DNA from: Prauserella isguenensis
Lineage (GTDB): Bacteria > Actinomycetota > Actinomycetes > Mycobacteriales > Pseudonocardiaceae
Direction of reading: 5' to 3'
DNA length: 64,000 bases
Assembly: GCF_014191605.1 (NCBI RefSeq)
Contig: NZ_JACHWU010000001.1
Span: forward strand, 992,001 to 1,056,000
The position numbers and the translations under genes are program-made. Positions 17,611-27,358 of this stretch are shown in pieces. The notes under the pieces are model-generated. The model searched no databases. It worked only from the letters and a program-made list of their open reading frames with translations, and was not told the DNA's origin. Within the stretch, counting starts at the first letter, position 1, and each line of letters opens with the position of its first letter.

Positions 17611-20286
17611 ATGGCCATGCACTCCGCAGTGATCCACGGTCGAGGCGACGAACTCGCCCGCATCGGCACGCTCGTCGACGAGGTGCGTGCGGGGGCGGGG
17701 CAGGCGCTGGTGTTGCGCGGCGAGGCGGGGATCGGCAAGTCGACACTGCTCGCCACCGCCACCACCAACGCCGGAGACACCGCCACCCCCGGAGACACAT
17801 CCGACCTGCTGGTTCTACGTGGTGCGGGTGTCGAGGCCGAGTCGGCGATCCCGTTCGCAGGGCTGCACCTCCTGCTGCACCCGGTCGCCGGACACGTCGA
17901 CGAACTGGCCGAACCGCACGCCGGAACGCTGCGCCGGGTCCTGTCGGGCGACGGGTCCGTCGATCGGTTCGCGGCGGGCGTGGCCCTGTTGGAGTTGCTG
18001 GGGACGTTCGCGCGGAGCGGACCCGTGCTGGTGCTGGCCGACGACGTCCACTGGTTCGACGCGCCCTCGGCCGACGCGTTGTCGTTCGCCGCGCGCAGGC
18101 TGTCGGGAACTCGGGTCGGGGTGCTGCTGGCGGTCCGCGAACCACACGCGCCCGCCACGCCCACACCGGGGCTGCCCGAACTGCGGTTGTCCGGGGTGGA
18201 CGACGACGCGGCCCGGCGGATTCTCGCCGCGACGGAACTGCCACGGCACCGGTGGGACCGGGTCGTCGCCGACGCCTGCGGGAACCCGTTGGCGCTGCTG
18301 GAACTCGGCTCCTCGGATCGGGACAGTCGCGGGGACCCGTTCGCCGATGTGGTCGCGGAACTGCCGCCCGCCACGCGGACGGTGCTGCTGGTCGCGGCCG
18401 CCGACGGCACGTGCGACATCGGTACGATCCTCGCCGCCGCAGGCACCCTCGGCGCGTCGATCGACGACCTCCGCGTGGCCGAGGACGCAGAGCTCGTGAT
18501 GTTCACCGAGGGCTGCTTCGGGTTCCGGCACCCACTCGTCGGCACGTCCGTGTACCGCGCGGCCACACTGGCCCGTCGGCTGGAGGCCCACCGTGCGCTG
18601 GCCGAGGTGCTCAGCGAGGACGGCGACGCCGACCGCAGGGCCCGCCACCTCGCAGCCGCTACGACCACGGCCGACGAGTCGGTCGCCGCGGCACTCGAGA
18701 CCGGCATCGAGCTCGCGCGGGTCCGCGGTGGGATGGCCGCGGTCGCCGACGACTACGAACGGGCCGCCCACCTCAGCCCGAGACCGAGGGACGAGGGTTT
18801 CCGCCTGACGTCGGCCGCCCGTGCCGCTGCCGATGCCGGACAACCCGAGCGGGCGCGTGACCTGGCGGAACAGGCGGCGGGGCTGCTGCCGGAGCCAGTG
18901 GACGCGACGTGGGCGGCGATCGTCCGCGCCACGCTCGCGGAGGACGACGAACGGACCGCCGAGGCGCATCACCTGCTGGTGACGACCGCCCGACGGATCG
19001 CGGCGGAGACCCCGGAGTCGGCGGGCAAGCTGCTGTTCCTGGCGGTCGGCGCCGCGTGGCGGGGCGACGACCCGGCCCGCGCCGTCGAAGCCGCGGCCGT
19101 CGCCGACGAGCTGGCGCTGCCCGGAGCCGCGCGCGTACGCGCGTTGGCGACCGCCGCGAGCGCCGATGTCGCCGACGCCGTCGCTGCGGTGCGAGACCTC
19201 GTCGCCGCAGGCTGTGCGGAGCTGACGGAGTGCACCGACGTCGCGTTGACGCTGCGCTCCGAGGTGCAGCGCTCGTGGTGGTCGCTGCTGTCCGGCGACC
19301 CCGACAGCGCCTACGCGAGGGCGACCGACACCGTGCGTGAGGCCAGGCGGCAGGCCGCCACCGGGGCGCTGCCCGCGGCGCTGGAGGCGCTCGCGCAGGC
19401 GGAGCTGCACCTCGGCGAGCTCGACGCCGCGGCGCGGACGGCCGCGGCAGGGCTGGACGTGGCGACCCGCATCGGGCAGCGACGCGGCGTCGCGACGCTG
19501 TCGGGGGTGCAGGCCCTCGTGGCCGCCGTGCGGGGTGATGCCGAGGCCACGGCGTCGTACGCCGCCGAGGCGGACCCGGCCTCCGCTGCGCACGCGCTCG
19601 CCCTACTCGACCTCGGCGACGGCCGCACCGAGGCTGCGGTCGACCGGCTGGCGGCCGCGCACCGGCCGGGCCTCGCCGGACTGTCGGCCGTGCCGGACCT
19701 CGTCGAGGCGGCCTCCCGGACGGACCGCGCCGAGAATCACGAGTTCGCCGCACAAGCGCTTGCGGACTACGTGACCTGGGCAGAGGCCGTCGAACAGCCG
19801 CAGGTGCGCGCCGTCGCACTGCGCAGCCGTGGCCTGCTTGGCGAGCCGGACCTGCTGCGACCCGCACTCGGGATGGCCGACCGGGCGGGCCCGTGGCAGC
19901 AGGCTCGCACCGAGCTCGCCCACGGCGAATGGCTGCGCCGCGAACGCAACCCCGTCCAGGCCCGGCCCCACCTGCGTGCCGCGCTGACGGCGTTCGACCG
20001 GCTCGGCGCGCGCCCCTGGGCAGACCGCGCGCGCACCGAGCTACGCGCCGCGGGTGAGGGTCGCGCGCGCCGCCCCAGCCGCGAGAACACCACCGTCGAC
20101 ACCGGCGGGCTCACGCCCCAGGAACTGCGCATCGCCGCGCTGGCCGCCGACGGCCTCAGCAACCGCGACATCGGCAACCGGCTGTACCTGAGTCCGCGCA
20201 CGGTCGGCTACCACCTGTACAAGGCGTATCCGAAGCTCGGCGTCTCCGGCAGGGGCGAACTCGCGAAACTGGAGCTGATGGCCTGA
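17611..20286 (+). CDS. Large ATP-binding LuxR (LAL) regulator
   Basis: About 891 residues. N-terminal AAA/STAND ATPase with Walker [12 protein letters not shown] (near residue 35) and Walker [13 protein letters not shown] (about 140). A long helical, TPR-like alanine-rich middle follows, and a C-terminal LuxR helix-turn-helix: [20 protein letters not shown] and [23 protein letters not shown] proteins activate operons on ATP and inducer binding. The neighbours (FMN reductase upstream, acidic hypothetical downstream) do not reveal the target. ATG 17611 or 17617; upstream codons are not family-like. Confidence 0.88.
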   Translation: MAMHSAVIHGRGDELARIGTLVDEVRAGAGQALVLRGEAGIGKSTLLATATTNAGDTATPGDTSDLLVLRGAGVEAESAIPFAGLHLLLHPVAGHVDELAEPHAGTLRRVLSGDGSVDRFAAGVALLELLGTFARSGPVLVLADDVHWFDAPSADALSFAARRLSGTRVGVLLAVREPHAPATPTPGLPELRLSGVDDDAARRILAATELPRHRWDRVVADACGNPLALLELGSSDRDSRGDPFADVVAELPPATRTVLLVAAADGTCDIGTILAAAGTLGASIDDLRVAEDAELVMFTEGCFGFRHPLVGTSVYRAATLARRLEAHRALAEVLSEDGDADRRARHLAAATTTADESVAAALETGIELARVRGGMAAVADDYERAAHLSPRPRDEGFRLTSAARAAADAGQPERARDLAEQAAGLLPEPVDATWAAIVRATLAEDDERTAEAHHLLVTTARRIAAETPESAGKLLFLAVGAAWRGDDPARAVEAAAVADELALPGAARVRALATAASADVADAVAAVRDLVAAGCAELTECTDVALTLRSEVQRSWWSLLSGDPDSAYARATDTVREARRQAATGALPAALEALAQAELHLGELDAAARTAAAGLDVATRIGQRRGVATLSGVQALVAAVRGDAEATASYAAEADPASAAHALALLDLGDGRTEAAVDRLAAAHRPGLAGLSAVPDLVEAASRTDRAENHEFAAQALADYVTWAEAVEQPQVRAVALRSRGLLGEPDLLRPALGMADRAGPWQQARTELAHGEWLRRERNPVQARPHLRAALTAFDRLGARPWADRARTELRAAGEGRARRPSRENTTVDTGGLTPQELRIAALAADGLSNRDIGNRLYLSPRTVGYHLYKAYPKLGVSGRGELAKLELMA

Positions 20287-20316
20287 GCCGTCGCTCGTCG
20301 TGCCACACTGCACGCC

Positions 20317-21336
20317 GTGGAGTACCAACTGTCGGCAGAGCTCACCGCCCCGGAAGACGGCCCTGACCTGGACCCGCTCCAGCAGGTCGGCGTGGTGGCG
20401 CTGCTCGACACGCGGCTGTCCCGCCTGGCGGGGATCGAGGGGCCGGACGGTGTCGAGATCACGCCCGTCGAACACGCCGTGCACGCGCACCTCGGTGGGG
20501 CGAACGTCAGCTGGCTGCTCGACGCGCCCGCACTCGTGTTCGCCGAGGACGCCACGCGTGCCGTGCTGGAGCAGCTCCTGGAGGAGACCGAGCTGCTCCG
20601 CGGCTGGCAGGTCAAGCACTGCGCCGTCACCGCCACCGACGACCAGCTCGAGACGGCCCTCGCCGCGTCGACCGAACCGGACGCCGACGCCGTCATCGAG
20701 ATCGACCCGGCCAACCAGCTGGAACTCAGCGAACGCAGGCAGCGGCTGCTCGACGCGTCCGAGTACCTGCGCGCGTTCGGTCTCGACGCGTTCGGATTCA
20801 CCGAGGGCGGCGATGTCACCGAACACGAGGCCCGCTACGTCGCGGGTGCCGTGATGCACGGCGTCGAAATGGTCACCGACGAGCTGTTCGGTGACATCCA
20901 GCTGCTCGAGGACGAGGACGGCACCGCGGTCGACGTCGAGGCGCTCTGGGTGATGGACGAACTGCCCCAGCAGTACGCCGACCAGTACACCGCGCTGTTC
21001 GCCAAGCAGCTGCTCGTCACGACCGCGATCCTCGGCTACCGGCTGACGCAGGAGGAGTGGACGGCGCCGCTGTGCCTGGCCGAGGCGCTGGCGCTGCACG
21101 TCGTCAAGTCGCGGGCCGAGCTGGAGCTCGACCTCGCCGACGCCATGCCGGAGGAGCGTGCCGCCGAGATCTTCGGCCACTTCGACGACCACGCGTTCGC
21201 CGACGGTGCCCACGAGGAGCTTTACGACGTCTCCGACCTCGACGCCTTCGACACCGACGTCATCACGTGGTTCCGCCCCGACCCGCGGTACAACGACACC
21301 GCCGGTCTCCACCCCTACCTCACCGACGAGGACTGA
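20317..21336 (+). CDS. Acidic protein of unknown function
   Basis: 339 residues, strongly acidic (many Asp/Glu, especially residues 150-250 and the last 40), no membrane segment or signal peptide, predicted cytosolic. No motif I recognise; the C-terminus RPDPRYNDTAGLHPYLTDED is distinctive. GTG at 20317 lies 31 bp after the LAL regulator stop, so the two may be co-transcribed. Its codon use and third-position GC match its neighbours, so it is a real gene. Confidence 0.7.
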   Translation: MEYQLSAELTAPEDGPDLDPLQQVGVVALLDTRLSRLAGIEGPDGVEITPVEHAVHAHLGGANVSWLLDAPALVFAEDATRAVLEQLLEETELLRGWQVKHCAVTATDDQLETALAASTEPDADAVIEIDPANQLELSERRQRLLDASEYLRAFGLDAFGFTEGGDVTEHEARYVAGAVMHGVEMVTDELFGDIQLLEDEDGTAVDVEALWVMDELPQQYADQYTALFAKQLLVTTAILGYRLTQEEWTAPLCLAEALALHVVKSRAELELDLADAMPEERAAEIFGHFDDHAFADGAHEELYDVSDLDAFDTDVITWFRPDPRYNDTAGLHPYLTDED

Positions 21337-21356
21337 GCGTCCCGTTCGCCCCGGGC

Positions 21357-22031
21357 TCACAGCTTCGTCGGGATGAGGAACCACAGGGTCGAGAACAGGC
21401 CGCCGATCAGGACCACGGCCACGGCCATCAGGACCGGGCCGTAGACCACCTTGGCGATCAGCCCGACAGTGAGCGTCACCGCGATCGCCAGGCACACCAG
21501 CCCCGCGATGACCAGCCTGTTGCCGACGCGCAGGATGGTCTGCCTCCTCCCCGTGCGGAACAGCATGCGGTGCCAGGCCGCGGGTGCGGTGAGCAGCGCC
21601 GTCGCCGCCGCGGCGAACAGCACCGTCACCAGGTGCAGGATCTTCTCGAACCCGCTCGCCTCGCGGAACTGCGCCGTGAACGCCACCGCCAGCAGGAAGC
21701 CGAACAGGATCTGCACTCCGGCCTGCGCGACGCGAAGCTCGCCCAGCAGCTCGTTGACGTTCCTCGTCAGCCGCTGATGGTGCGCCTCCGCGTGGGTGTC
21801 GTGCGTGGTCGGGTGCGCGGCGGGACCACTCGGTGCCGCCTCCGCACCGGGTGTCGTCGTGCTGTCACCGTGCGGTGGGCCCGTGGCGGGTGCTCCGCCT
21901 GAGGTCTGTTCCGGTCCGGTGCCGTTCCCGGTGTCGTGCGTCGCGCCCTCGGTCTGCGCGGCGTCGGACCCGCTGCCGCGCGATTCCGCTTCCGAGCCGC
22001 TGCCCATGTCGGTTCCCTTACTCCCGGCCAC
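21357..22031 (-). CDS. DUF6328-like membrane protein with disordered N-terminus
   Basis: 224 residues. The first ~80 are a disordered Gly/Ser/Thr/Pro/His-rich tail. The remainder has four hydrophobic segments after the conserved-looking NVNELLGELRVAQAGVQILF, typical of DUF6328 proteins. Function unknown. Overlaps the 3' end of the EamA gene by 14 bp, so the pair is probably co-transcribed. Confidence 0.75.
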   Translation of the reverse strand: MAGSKGTDMGSGSEAESRGSGSDAAQTEGATHDTGNGTGPEQTSGGAPATGPPHGDSTTTPGAEAAPSGPAAHPTTHDTHAEAHHQRLTRNVNELLGELRVAQAGVQILFGFLLAVAFTAQFREASGFEKILHLVTVLFAAAATALLTAPAAWHRMLFRTGRRQTILRVGNRLVIAGLVCLAIAVTLTVGLIAKVVYGPVLMAVAVVLIGGLFSTLWFLIPTKL

Positions 22032-23034
22032 GTGCCGACGCGGGTTCGGGCGGGACGACCACGGGACGCCGTTTCGCGGTGCGTTCGTGCCAGCCGAGGG
22101 CCGTCACCGCGACGATCACGACCACGAGACCCGCCCACTGCGTCACGGTCATCGTCGCGCCCAAAAAGGACACTCCGATGACGACCGCCGTCGCCGGGTA
22201 GGCGAGTTCGGCCAGTGTCGCGCGCGCCGCCGGCGTTGCGCGCAGGCCCGTGTAGTAGAGGCTCAGCGCGAACAGCCCCGGGATCAGCGCGAGCAGTCCC
22301 AGTCCCACGGCGTTGTCCCAGCTCACCGTGTACGGGTTCCCCTGAGCGGTCACGATAATCGCGGCGACCGGAAGTCCCACGGTGAAGCGCAGAGTGGTCA
22401 CGTCACGTGACGGCAGGCTGGTCGACACCAGGCGGCCGAGCACGGTGCCCGCTGCCCACAGTGCCGCGGCGCCGACCGCGAGCAACGCCGCGCGCAGTGC
22501 GCCGAACTCGATGTCCAGCGGGTCGGCGAACGCCAGCAGCCACGCCCCCGCGATGGCCGGGACGGCGAAGAGCACGTAACCGCTCCGCAGTCGTTCGCCC
22601 AGTACGACCCATGCCGCCAGCACCGCGAACAGCGGTTGCATTTTCTGCAACACGAGCGGCGTGATCGCATCACCTGTCTGGAACGCCGCCGTGAACAGGG
22701 CCGTGGCCAGCGCGGAAGAGCCGCCGCCGATGATCAGCACAGCCAGCCACACCCGCGGACCGCAGCGCGCCAGTGCCCGTACCGCGCGCGGCACGAACGG
22801 CGCCAGCACCGCCACGATGATCAGGTGCTCCCAGAACACGACCGTTCCCGACGGCAGGTCCTCCGCTAGCGGCAGCCGGAGCAGTCCGTCGGTGCCCCAC
22901 AGGGCAGCCGCCACCGCGACGAGCCAGGTCCGGTCCCGGGGCGCGCCCGCATCAGCCACTCCGGCGGCGCCCGTTCCCGTGGGAGTCGCGGAAGACGGTC
23001 CTGCGTCGGAGGGAGTTGCGTCCGGTGAAGTCAC
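22018..23034 (-). CDS. EamA/DMT-family transporter
   Basis: About 338 residues with ten hydrophobic segments in two homologous EamA halves (drug/metabolite exporter superfamily). WLVAVAAALWGTDGLLRLPL opens the first half; the second half ends TMTVTQWAGLVVVIVAVTAL. Probably an inner-membrane exporter of small metabolites; substrate unknown. GTG 23034 is the preferred start; GTG 23082 is possible, and neither has a clear ribosome site. The N-terminal ~30 residues are Ala/Thr/Pro-rich. Confidence 0.82.
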   Translation of the reverse strand: MTSPDATPSDAGPSSATPTGTGAAGVADAGAPRDRTWLVAVAAALWGTDGLLRLPLAEDLPSGTVVFWEHLIIVAVLAPFVPRAVRALARCGPRVWLAVLIIGGGSSALATALFTAAFQTGDAITPLVLQKMQPLFAVLAAWVVLGERLRSGYVLFAVPAIAGAWLLAFADPLDIEFGALRAALLAVGAAALWAAGTVLGRLVSTSLPSRDVTTLRFTVGLPVAAIIVTAQGNPYTVSWDNAVGLGLLALIPGLFALSLYYTGLRATPAARATLAELAYPATAVVIGVSFLGATMTVTQWAGLVVVIVAVTALGWHERTAKRRPVVVPPEPASARGRE

Positions 23035-23149
23035 GCGTGTCAGGTTACGACCGGTCGTCGATAACAGAGGTGGTCGTGTCACGCAGTGAGATCGCTCGAC
23101 CGTGTCAACCGGCTTGTGGTCGATCACCTGGTGGCGTTAAGGACGACGC

Positions 23150-23752
23150 ATGAAACGACTCCCCGTTGCCCTTGCCCTGACGTCCGCCGTCGCCCTCGCG
23201 AGTGCCGGCACGGCCACCGGCGCCACCACGGCAGCGGACTCGGCGGCCGCCGAGTCCGCCCAGTCCCGCGGAGGGGTGGCGTTCGCGCACGGCACGTTCG
23301 CCCCGTACGTCGACGGTGCCACCGCGGCGACGTACGACCTCGAGGGCGTGCCCGCGGGTGCGCGCGCCTCGGTGCTGTCGGTGTCGAGTGATCCGGTCGG
23401 CACCGTCACGAAGTTCACCGTCTCCGGCTTGCAGCCGAATCGGCACTACGGCGCGCACGTTCACGAGAACCCGTGCGGCCCGACCGGTGACGACGCCGGA
23501 CCGCACTTCCAGCACGTGCAGGACCCGAACCCACCGTCGACCGACCCCGAGTACGCCAACCCGGACAACGAGGTCTGGCTCGACTTCACCACCACCGCCC
23601 ACGGTTCGGGATTCGCGGCGTCGCATGTGGACTGGGCCTACGGCGACCGCAGGCCGGGCTCGGTGGTGATCCACGAGCACCACACCTCGACCGAACCCGG
23701 AGAGGCGGGCGAGGCGGGTTCGCGCCTGGCCTGCATCAACGTCGACTTCTGA
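23150..23752 (+). CDS. Secreted Cu/Zn superoxide dismutase-like protein
   Basis: 200 residues with a Sec signal peptide (MKRLPVALALTSAVALASAG, cut near TATGA). The fold markers of SodC are present: YGAHVHENPCGPTGDDAGPH (Cu ligands HxH and first Cys), VVIHEHHTS, and the active-site Arg/Cys block GEAGSRLACINVDF. The usual zinc-loop HxxGDLP segment is replaced by PDNEVWLDFTTTAHGSG, so zinc binding and full dismutase activity are uncertain. Extracytoplasmic. A GC hairpin follows the gene. Confidence 0.82.
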   Translation: MKRLPVALALTSAVALASAGTATGATTAADSAAAESAQSRGGVAFAHGTFAPYVDGATAATYDLEGVPAGARASVLSVSSDPVGTVTKFTVSGLQPNRHYGAHVHENPCGPTGDDAGPHFQHVQDPNPPSTDPEYANPDNEVWLDFTTTAHGSGFAASHVDWAYGDRRPGSVVIHEHHTSTEPGEAGEAGSRLACINVDF

Positions 23753-23779
23753 TCCGCCATCCGCCATCCGCCGCGACGC

Positions 23780-23809
23780 GGCCCGGGGCCCGTGATGCGG
23801 CCCCGGGCC
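23780..23809 (+). terminator. GC hairpin after the SodC-like gene
   Basis: Perfect 11-bp stem GGCCCGGGGCC / GGCCCCGGGCC with an 8-nt loop, 28 bp after the stop codon. No T-run. Its arms resemble the GGGCCCCGG core of the 21-bp repeat family. Confidence 0.5.
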
Positions 23810-23925
23810 CGTGCGGTGTCGGTGAGCGTGTATTCGACCTTCGGCGGCACGGTCGGGTACGCGGTGCGCACGAGCAGGCCGTCGCGTTCGCATGGCGCCA
23901 ACGTCGTGCCGCGCAGCCGTTGCTG
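23806..23925 (-). pseudogene. HxlR-family regulator remnant
   Basis: On the minus strand about 40 codons read QRLRGTTLAPCERDGLLVRT, then AYPTVPPKVEYTLTDTARA. This is the second half of an HxlR winged helix (family pattern QRMLTxTLRxLERDGLVxRTVYPxVPPRVEYELT). There is no start, no first helices and no natural C-terminus, so it is a decayed fragment between the SodC-like and Mrr-type genes. An intact HxlR gene lies at 27.4 kb; the remnant differs from it. Confidence 0.75.
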
Positions 23926-23990
23926 CCACCGCGGCGTTCGTGACGGTCGCGGTGGCGCTGCGTACCCGACGTGCGGTTCGCCGGTGAACC

Positions 23991-24020
23991 GTGTTGCGGG
24001 TTCCGGGGCCCGTGTCGTGG
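23991..24020. repeat. 21-bp-period repeat, degenerate copy E
   Basis: GTGTTGCGGGTTCCGGGGCC followed by CGTGTCGTGG: about one and a half units of the GCAACACGGGCCCCGG family in reverse orientation, a few bases from the 3' end of the Mrr-type gene. Confidence 0.6.
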
Positions 24021-24022
24021 AT

Positions 24023-25588
24023 TCACGTGACGGTGTCGTGCCCGCCGTCCTCGGGGACGCCGACGACCGCGTCCAGCGACAGGTGTTCGGCGAGCAGGTG
24101 TTTGAGTTCGCCGCCCTCGATGAGCTGGATCCGGCCGTTCCGGCGTGCGAACGCGCGGGCGGAGGGGCCGAACCAGGACGTCGTGACGAGCACGCCGCGG
24201 CTTGCCCGCCTGTCCTCCACGACGCCCGCCAGTGAACGGACCGCCTCGGCGGGCACCGCCGAACGGTAGCGTTTCGCCTGCACGACGCAGAGTCCGCCGA
24301 CGATCGGATCCTCGTTGACGGCGACCGCGTCGACACCGCCGTCGTGCGAGGCCTGCGTCGTCCAGGCGCCCATCCCCGTCGCCTCGAACAGTTGCCGTAC
24401 GAGATGTTCGAACTCGGTCGGCGACATGTGCACCAGTACGGGCCTCGCGTCGAGGTCTGCGGCCGCGTCGCGGGCCGTCGCGACGCGGTAACCGGACAGG
24501 TCGGGCTCTGCGATCGGACGGACGGCTTCGAGGTCCCACGGGTGGGATGACACGCGGGCGTCCAGATGGCGCAGGCATTCGGTCGGGTCGAGGCGGTCGA
24601 GCACCAGGTCGGAGAACTGAGCGCGGGTGGCGGACACGCTGACGAGACAGGGTGTCCGTGTCCGCCCGGTCGCCTTGTCGCGGGTGCGGGCGTGGCCGCT
24701 CGCGACGACCTCGTCGACCACGGTGCGCGGATGCGCTTCGAACACGTCCCGCATCGTGCGGAGCACGAGCCGTGCCACGAGCGCCGCGTAGCGGGCCCGG
24801 ACCTGTTCAGTGGACGACCTCTCCGCCGCGATCTCGTCACGTGCGGGCGTGTACCGGTATTCCGTGACGTCCGGAATCACGTGGATGTCGGGCAGCATGC
24901 GCGTGACGAACAGTTTCCGGCGCTCGGCGTCGTAGGCGATTTCGACGGCTCCGGTCAGGTGCGCGGGAACGGGCTGTGCGGTGAGCGCGCGGGTGAAGTA
25001 GTCGGCCACCGAGCCGGGATCGAGCGCGCGGACGCGGTGTTCCAGTTCGTCGACGGCGATGTTGTGCTGGGCGATACCGCGCTCACGTTCGTGTTCGGCG
25101 GCGTCGTGCGCTGCGCGAGCGGCGGCCAGCCGTCTCTTACGGTGCTGCCGCGCGACCTGTCGTTCCGCCGTGTCGGCCTCGAACCGGGCGCGGGCCCGCC
25201 GCAGTGCTCGGCGTCGGCCGTCGGGAAACAATCGATCCAGTGTGGACGGAGGTGGCCGGTAGTCGGCCCACTCGGGCATCGCAGCATGCGCGGTGAGCTG
25301 TGGCTCCGGGGTGAATTCGCGGCGCTGGTAGGACCTGCGGAGTCGGGAGAAATCGAACGGCGGCTGGTTGAGGGCGTCGACGAGGACGGTCTCGAGTGTG
25401 TGGACCCGCGCGGTGACGGCCTCGGTCAGCGCTGCGGCCTCGGAACGCCTGCGCTCCAGGTGGTAATCCCACGCTTCACGGTCGGCCTGCCGCGGAATGG
25501 CCGGTGCGTGAACGTCGTCGGCCGTCCGTCGTCGGGCCTCGGACTCCGGGACGGAGTCCGAGAAGGATTCGCTGCGGCGCTCCATCAT
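24023..25588 (-). CDS. Mrr-type restriction endonuclease-like protein with helical N-terminus
   Basis: 521 residues. The C-terminal ~125 residues form an Mrr_cat PD-(D/E)xK nuclease domain: MSPTEFEHLVRQLFEATGMG, then SHDGGVDAVAV (metal-binding Asp), then LCVVQAKRYRSAVPAEAVRS (QxK variant of ExK) and ASRGVLVTTSWFG. Residues ~20-190 are Arg/Glu/Ala-rich and probably coiled coil; the middle is unassigned. Mrr-like enzymes typically cleave modified foreign DNA. GGGGA precedes ATG 25588. The upstream DNA is AT-richer than the window, which suggests horizontal gain. No methyltransferase partner is present, consistent with type IV restriction. Confidence 0.82.
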   Translation of the reverse strand: MMERRSESFSDSVPESEARRRTADDVHAPAIPRQADREAWDYHLERRRSEAAALTEAVTARVHTLETVLVDALNQPPFDFSRLRRSYQRREFTPEPQLTAHAAMPEWADYRPPPSTLDRLFPDGRRRALRRARARFEADTAERQVARQHRKRRLAAARAAHDAAEHERERGIAQHNIAVDELEHRVRALDPGSVADYFTRALTAQPVPAHLTGAVEIAYDAERRKLFVTRMLPDIHVIPDVTEYRYTPARDEIAAERSSTEQVRARYAALVARLVLRTMRDVFEAHPRTVVDEVVASGHARTRDKATGRTRTPCLVSVSATRAQFSDLVLDRLDPTECLRHLDARVSSHPWDLEAVRPIAEPDLSGYRVATARDAAADLDARPVLVHMSPTEFEHLVRQLFEATGMGAWTTQASHDGGVDAVAVNEDPIVGGLCVVQAKRYRSAVPAEAVRSLAGVVEDRRASRGVLVTTSWFGPSARAFARRNGRIQLIEGGELKHLLAEHLSLDAVVGVPEDGGHDTVT

Positions 25589-25724
25589 TTTCCCCGCGTC
25601 GTCGCTTACCGCGTATTTCCCGGTGTGCCGTCTTCCCGGTATTCGGATCCCCGGGCGTGCCGGGTGCTCACAGTGCGGAACCGCAGAATATAATTTAGGC
25701 GTCGCGGTCGACGGGGGATAGCTC

Positions 25725-25753
25725 CGTTCGGTGATTGCTGGTATCACCGAACG
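25725..25753. promoter_or_regulatory. Perfect inverted repeat upstream of the Mrr-type gene
   Basis: CGTTCGGTGAT-7 nt-ATCACCGAACG, an 11-bp perfect dyad, lies in the AT-rich 25.6-25.86 kb interval between the nuclease gene and divergent dusB. On the minus strand a TATATT-like -10 (about 25686-25691) lies roughly 35 bp downstream of it. It could be an operator for the nuclease gene or a hairpin in a leader. Confidence 0.45.
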
Positions 25754-26021
25754 AATTCGGAGAGAGTCGGCCGGGTAATGTGCGAATGTCCACGGAACGG
25801 CGACCGTCGCCTCGGGGAATGCGCGGACAATGAATTGTGAACACCGACAGTGGGGTGCGTGAGCGCTCCGGCGGCTCCGTGGGCCTCGTTGTATGAACGG
25901 AGCCATGTGACGACGTCGAGTGTCTCCTCGGTTCGCCAGAACGACCGCGCGTCGGCGGGTCGGCGTGCGGGTGGCGTGCGGGGTGGCGATGATCGTCGTC
26001 GGCGGCGACTAACCTGGAGAC

Positions 26022-27161
26022 ATGACCGCCACCTTGACGACGCCTGCGCTGCAGGTCGGCCCTTATCGGGTCGACCCTCCCGTCGTGCTCGCTCCGATGG
26101 CGGGCATCACCAACGTCGCGTTCCGCCAGCTGTGCCAGGAGTACGGCGCGGGGCTGTACGTGTGCGAGATGATCACCGCCCGCGCCGTCGTCGAGCGCCA
26201 TCCGGGCACGATGCACATGATGACCTTCGCCGCGGGCGAGTACCCGCGGTCGATGCAGCTCTACGGCGTCGATCCGGCGACGATGCGGGAGGCCGTGAAG
26301 ATCATCATCGGGGAGGGTCTGGCCGACCACATCGACCAGAACTACGGCTGCCCCGTGGCCAAGGTGACCCGCAAAGGCGGCGGCTCCGCCCTGCCGTACA
26401 AGCGCACGCTGTTCGGCAACATCGTGCGCGCGTCTGTCGAGGCCGCCGAGCCTGCGGGCGTGCCCGTGACTGTCAAGTTCCGCGTCGGCATCGACGACGA
26501 CCACCACACCTACCTCGACGCGGGCCGGATCGCCGAGGCCGAGGGTGCCGCCGCGGTGTCGCTGCACGCCCGCACCGCCGCGCAGCGCTACTCCGGCAAG
26601 GCCGATTGGTCGCACATCGCACGCCTCAAGGAAGCCGTCACGGGCATCCCGGTGCTCGGCAACGGCGACATCTTCACCGCCGACGACGCCCTACGCATGG
26701 TCGACGAGACCGGCTGCGACGGCGTCGTCGTCGGTCGCGGGTGCCTCGGCAGGCCGTGGTTGTTCGGCGAGCTGGAGGCCGCGTTCCAGGGCAGGCCGAG
26801 GCCGGAGGCGCCGAACCTGGGTGAGGTCGCGCAGGTGCTGCGCAGGCACACCGAGCTGCTCATCGAGCACGACGGCCACGACAAGGCCATGCGCGACATC
26901 CGCAAGCACATGGCCTGGTACTTCATGGGCTTCCCCGTGGGCTCGGAGCTGCGGCGGTCGTTCGCGACCGTGTCATCGCTCGAGCAGCTCGACGACCTCA
27001 TCGGAAAGCTGTCCCACGACGCGCCGTTCCCCGCGGACGCCCTCGGCCCGAGGGGTAGGCAGGGCTCGCCCGGCAAGGTCACGCTGCCGCACGGCTGGCT
27101 CGACGACCCCGACGACCCGTGCGTGCCCGAAGGCGCCGACATGATGCATTCCGGGGGCTGA
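26022..27161 (+). CDS. dusB: tRNA-dihydrouridine synthase
   Basis: 379-residue flavoenzyme that reduces uridines in the tRNA D-loop. Domain order: FMN TIM barrel with VVLAPMAGITNVAFRQL, IDQNYGCPVAKVTRKGGGSA (catalytic Cys in NxGCP), VSLHARTAAQRYSGKADW, GNGDIFTADDALRMVDETGC and GVVVGRGCLGRPWLFGE; then the helical C-terminal RNA-binding part with KHMAWYFMGFPVGSELR. Corresponds to Rv0823c, which also neighbours the LCP gene. ATG 26022 directly precedes the conserved N-terminus. A modest GGAGG-loop-CCTCC stem follows the stop near 27190. Confidence 0.93.
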   Translation: MTATLTTPALQVGPYRVDPPVVLAPMAGITNVAFRQLCQEYGAGLYVCEMITARAVVERHPGTMHMMTFAAGEYPRSMQLYGVDPATMREAVKIIIGEGLADHIDQNYGCPVAKVTRKGGGSALPYKRTLFGNIVRASVEAAEPAGVPVTVKFRVGIDDDHHTYLDAGRIAEAEGAAAVSLHARTAAQRYSGKADWSHIARLKEAVTGIPVLGNGDIFTADDALRMVDETGCDGVVVGRGCLGRPWLFGELEAAFQGRPRPEAPNLGEVAQVLRRHTELLIEHDGHDKAMRDIRKHMAWYFMGFPVGSELRRSFATVSSLEQLDDLIGKLSHDAPFPADALGPRGRQGSPGKVTLPHGWLDDPDDPCVPEGADMMHSGG

Positions 27162-27358
27162 GCAGAACGCTCCCGGGGCGGCACCGGTGAGGGAGGATCC
27201 GTGCCTCCTCCTGTCGGCCCGACCACCGCCGCTCACAGGCACTCCGGCGCATGGCTGTGTGCCACGCCTCGGCGGTGCTCGTGGGGCGATCGAGCGCCCA
27301 CTCGCTGCGGAAAAGCAAGCGGGATTCGGGCGGTGCATGAAGCGGTAGACTCCGAAGA

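Noticed and set aside
16201-17637. Long minus-strand frame through the 21-bp repeat (478 codons)
   Set aside because: 21 is a multiple of three, so the repeat keeps frames open; only its last 111 codons (YnfA) look like a protein.
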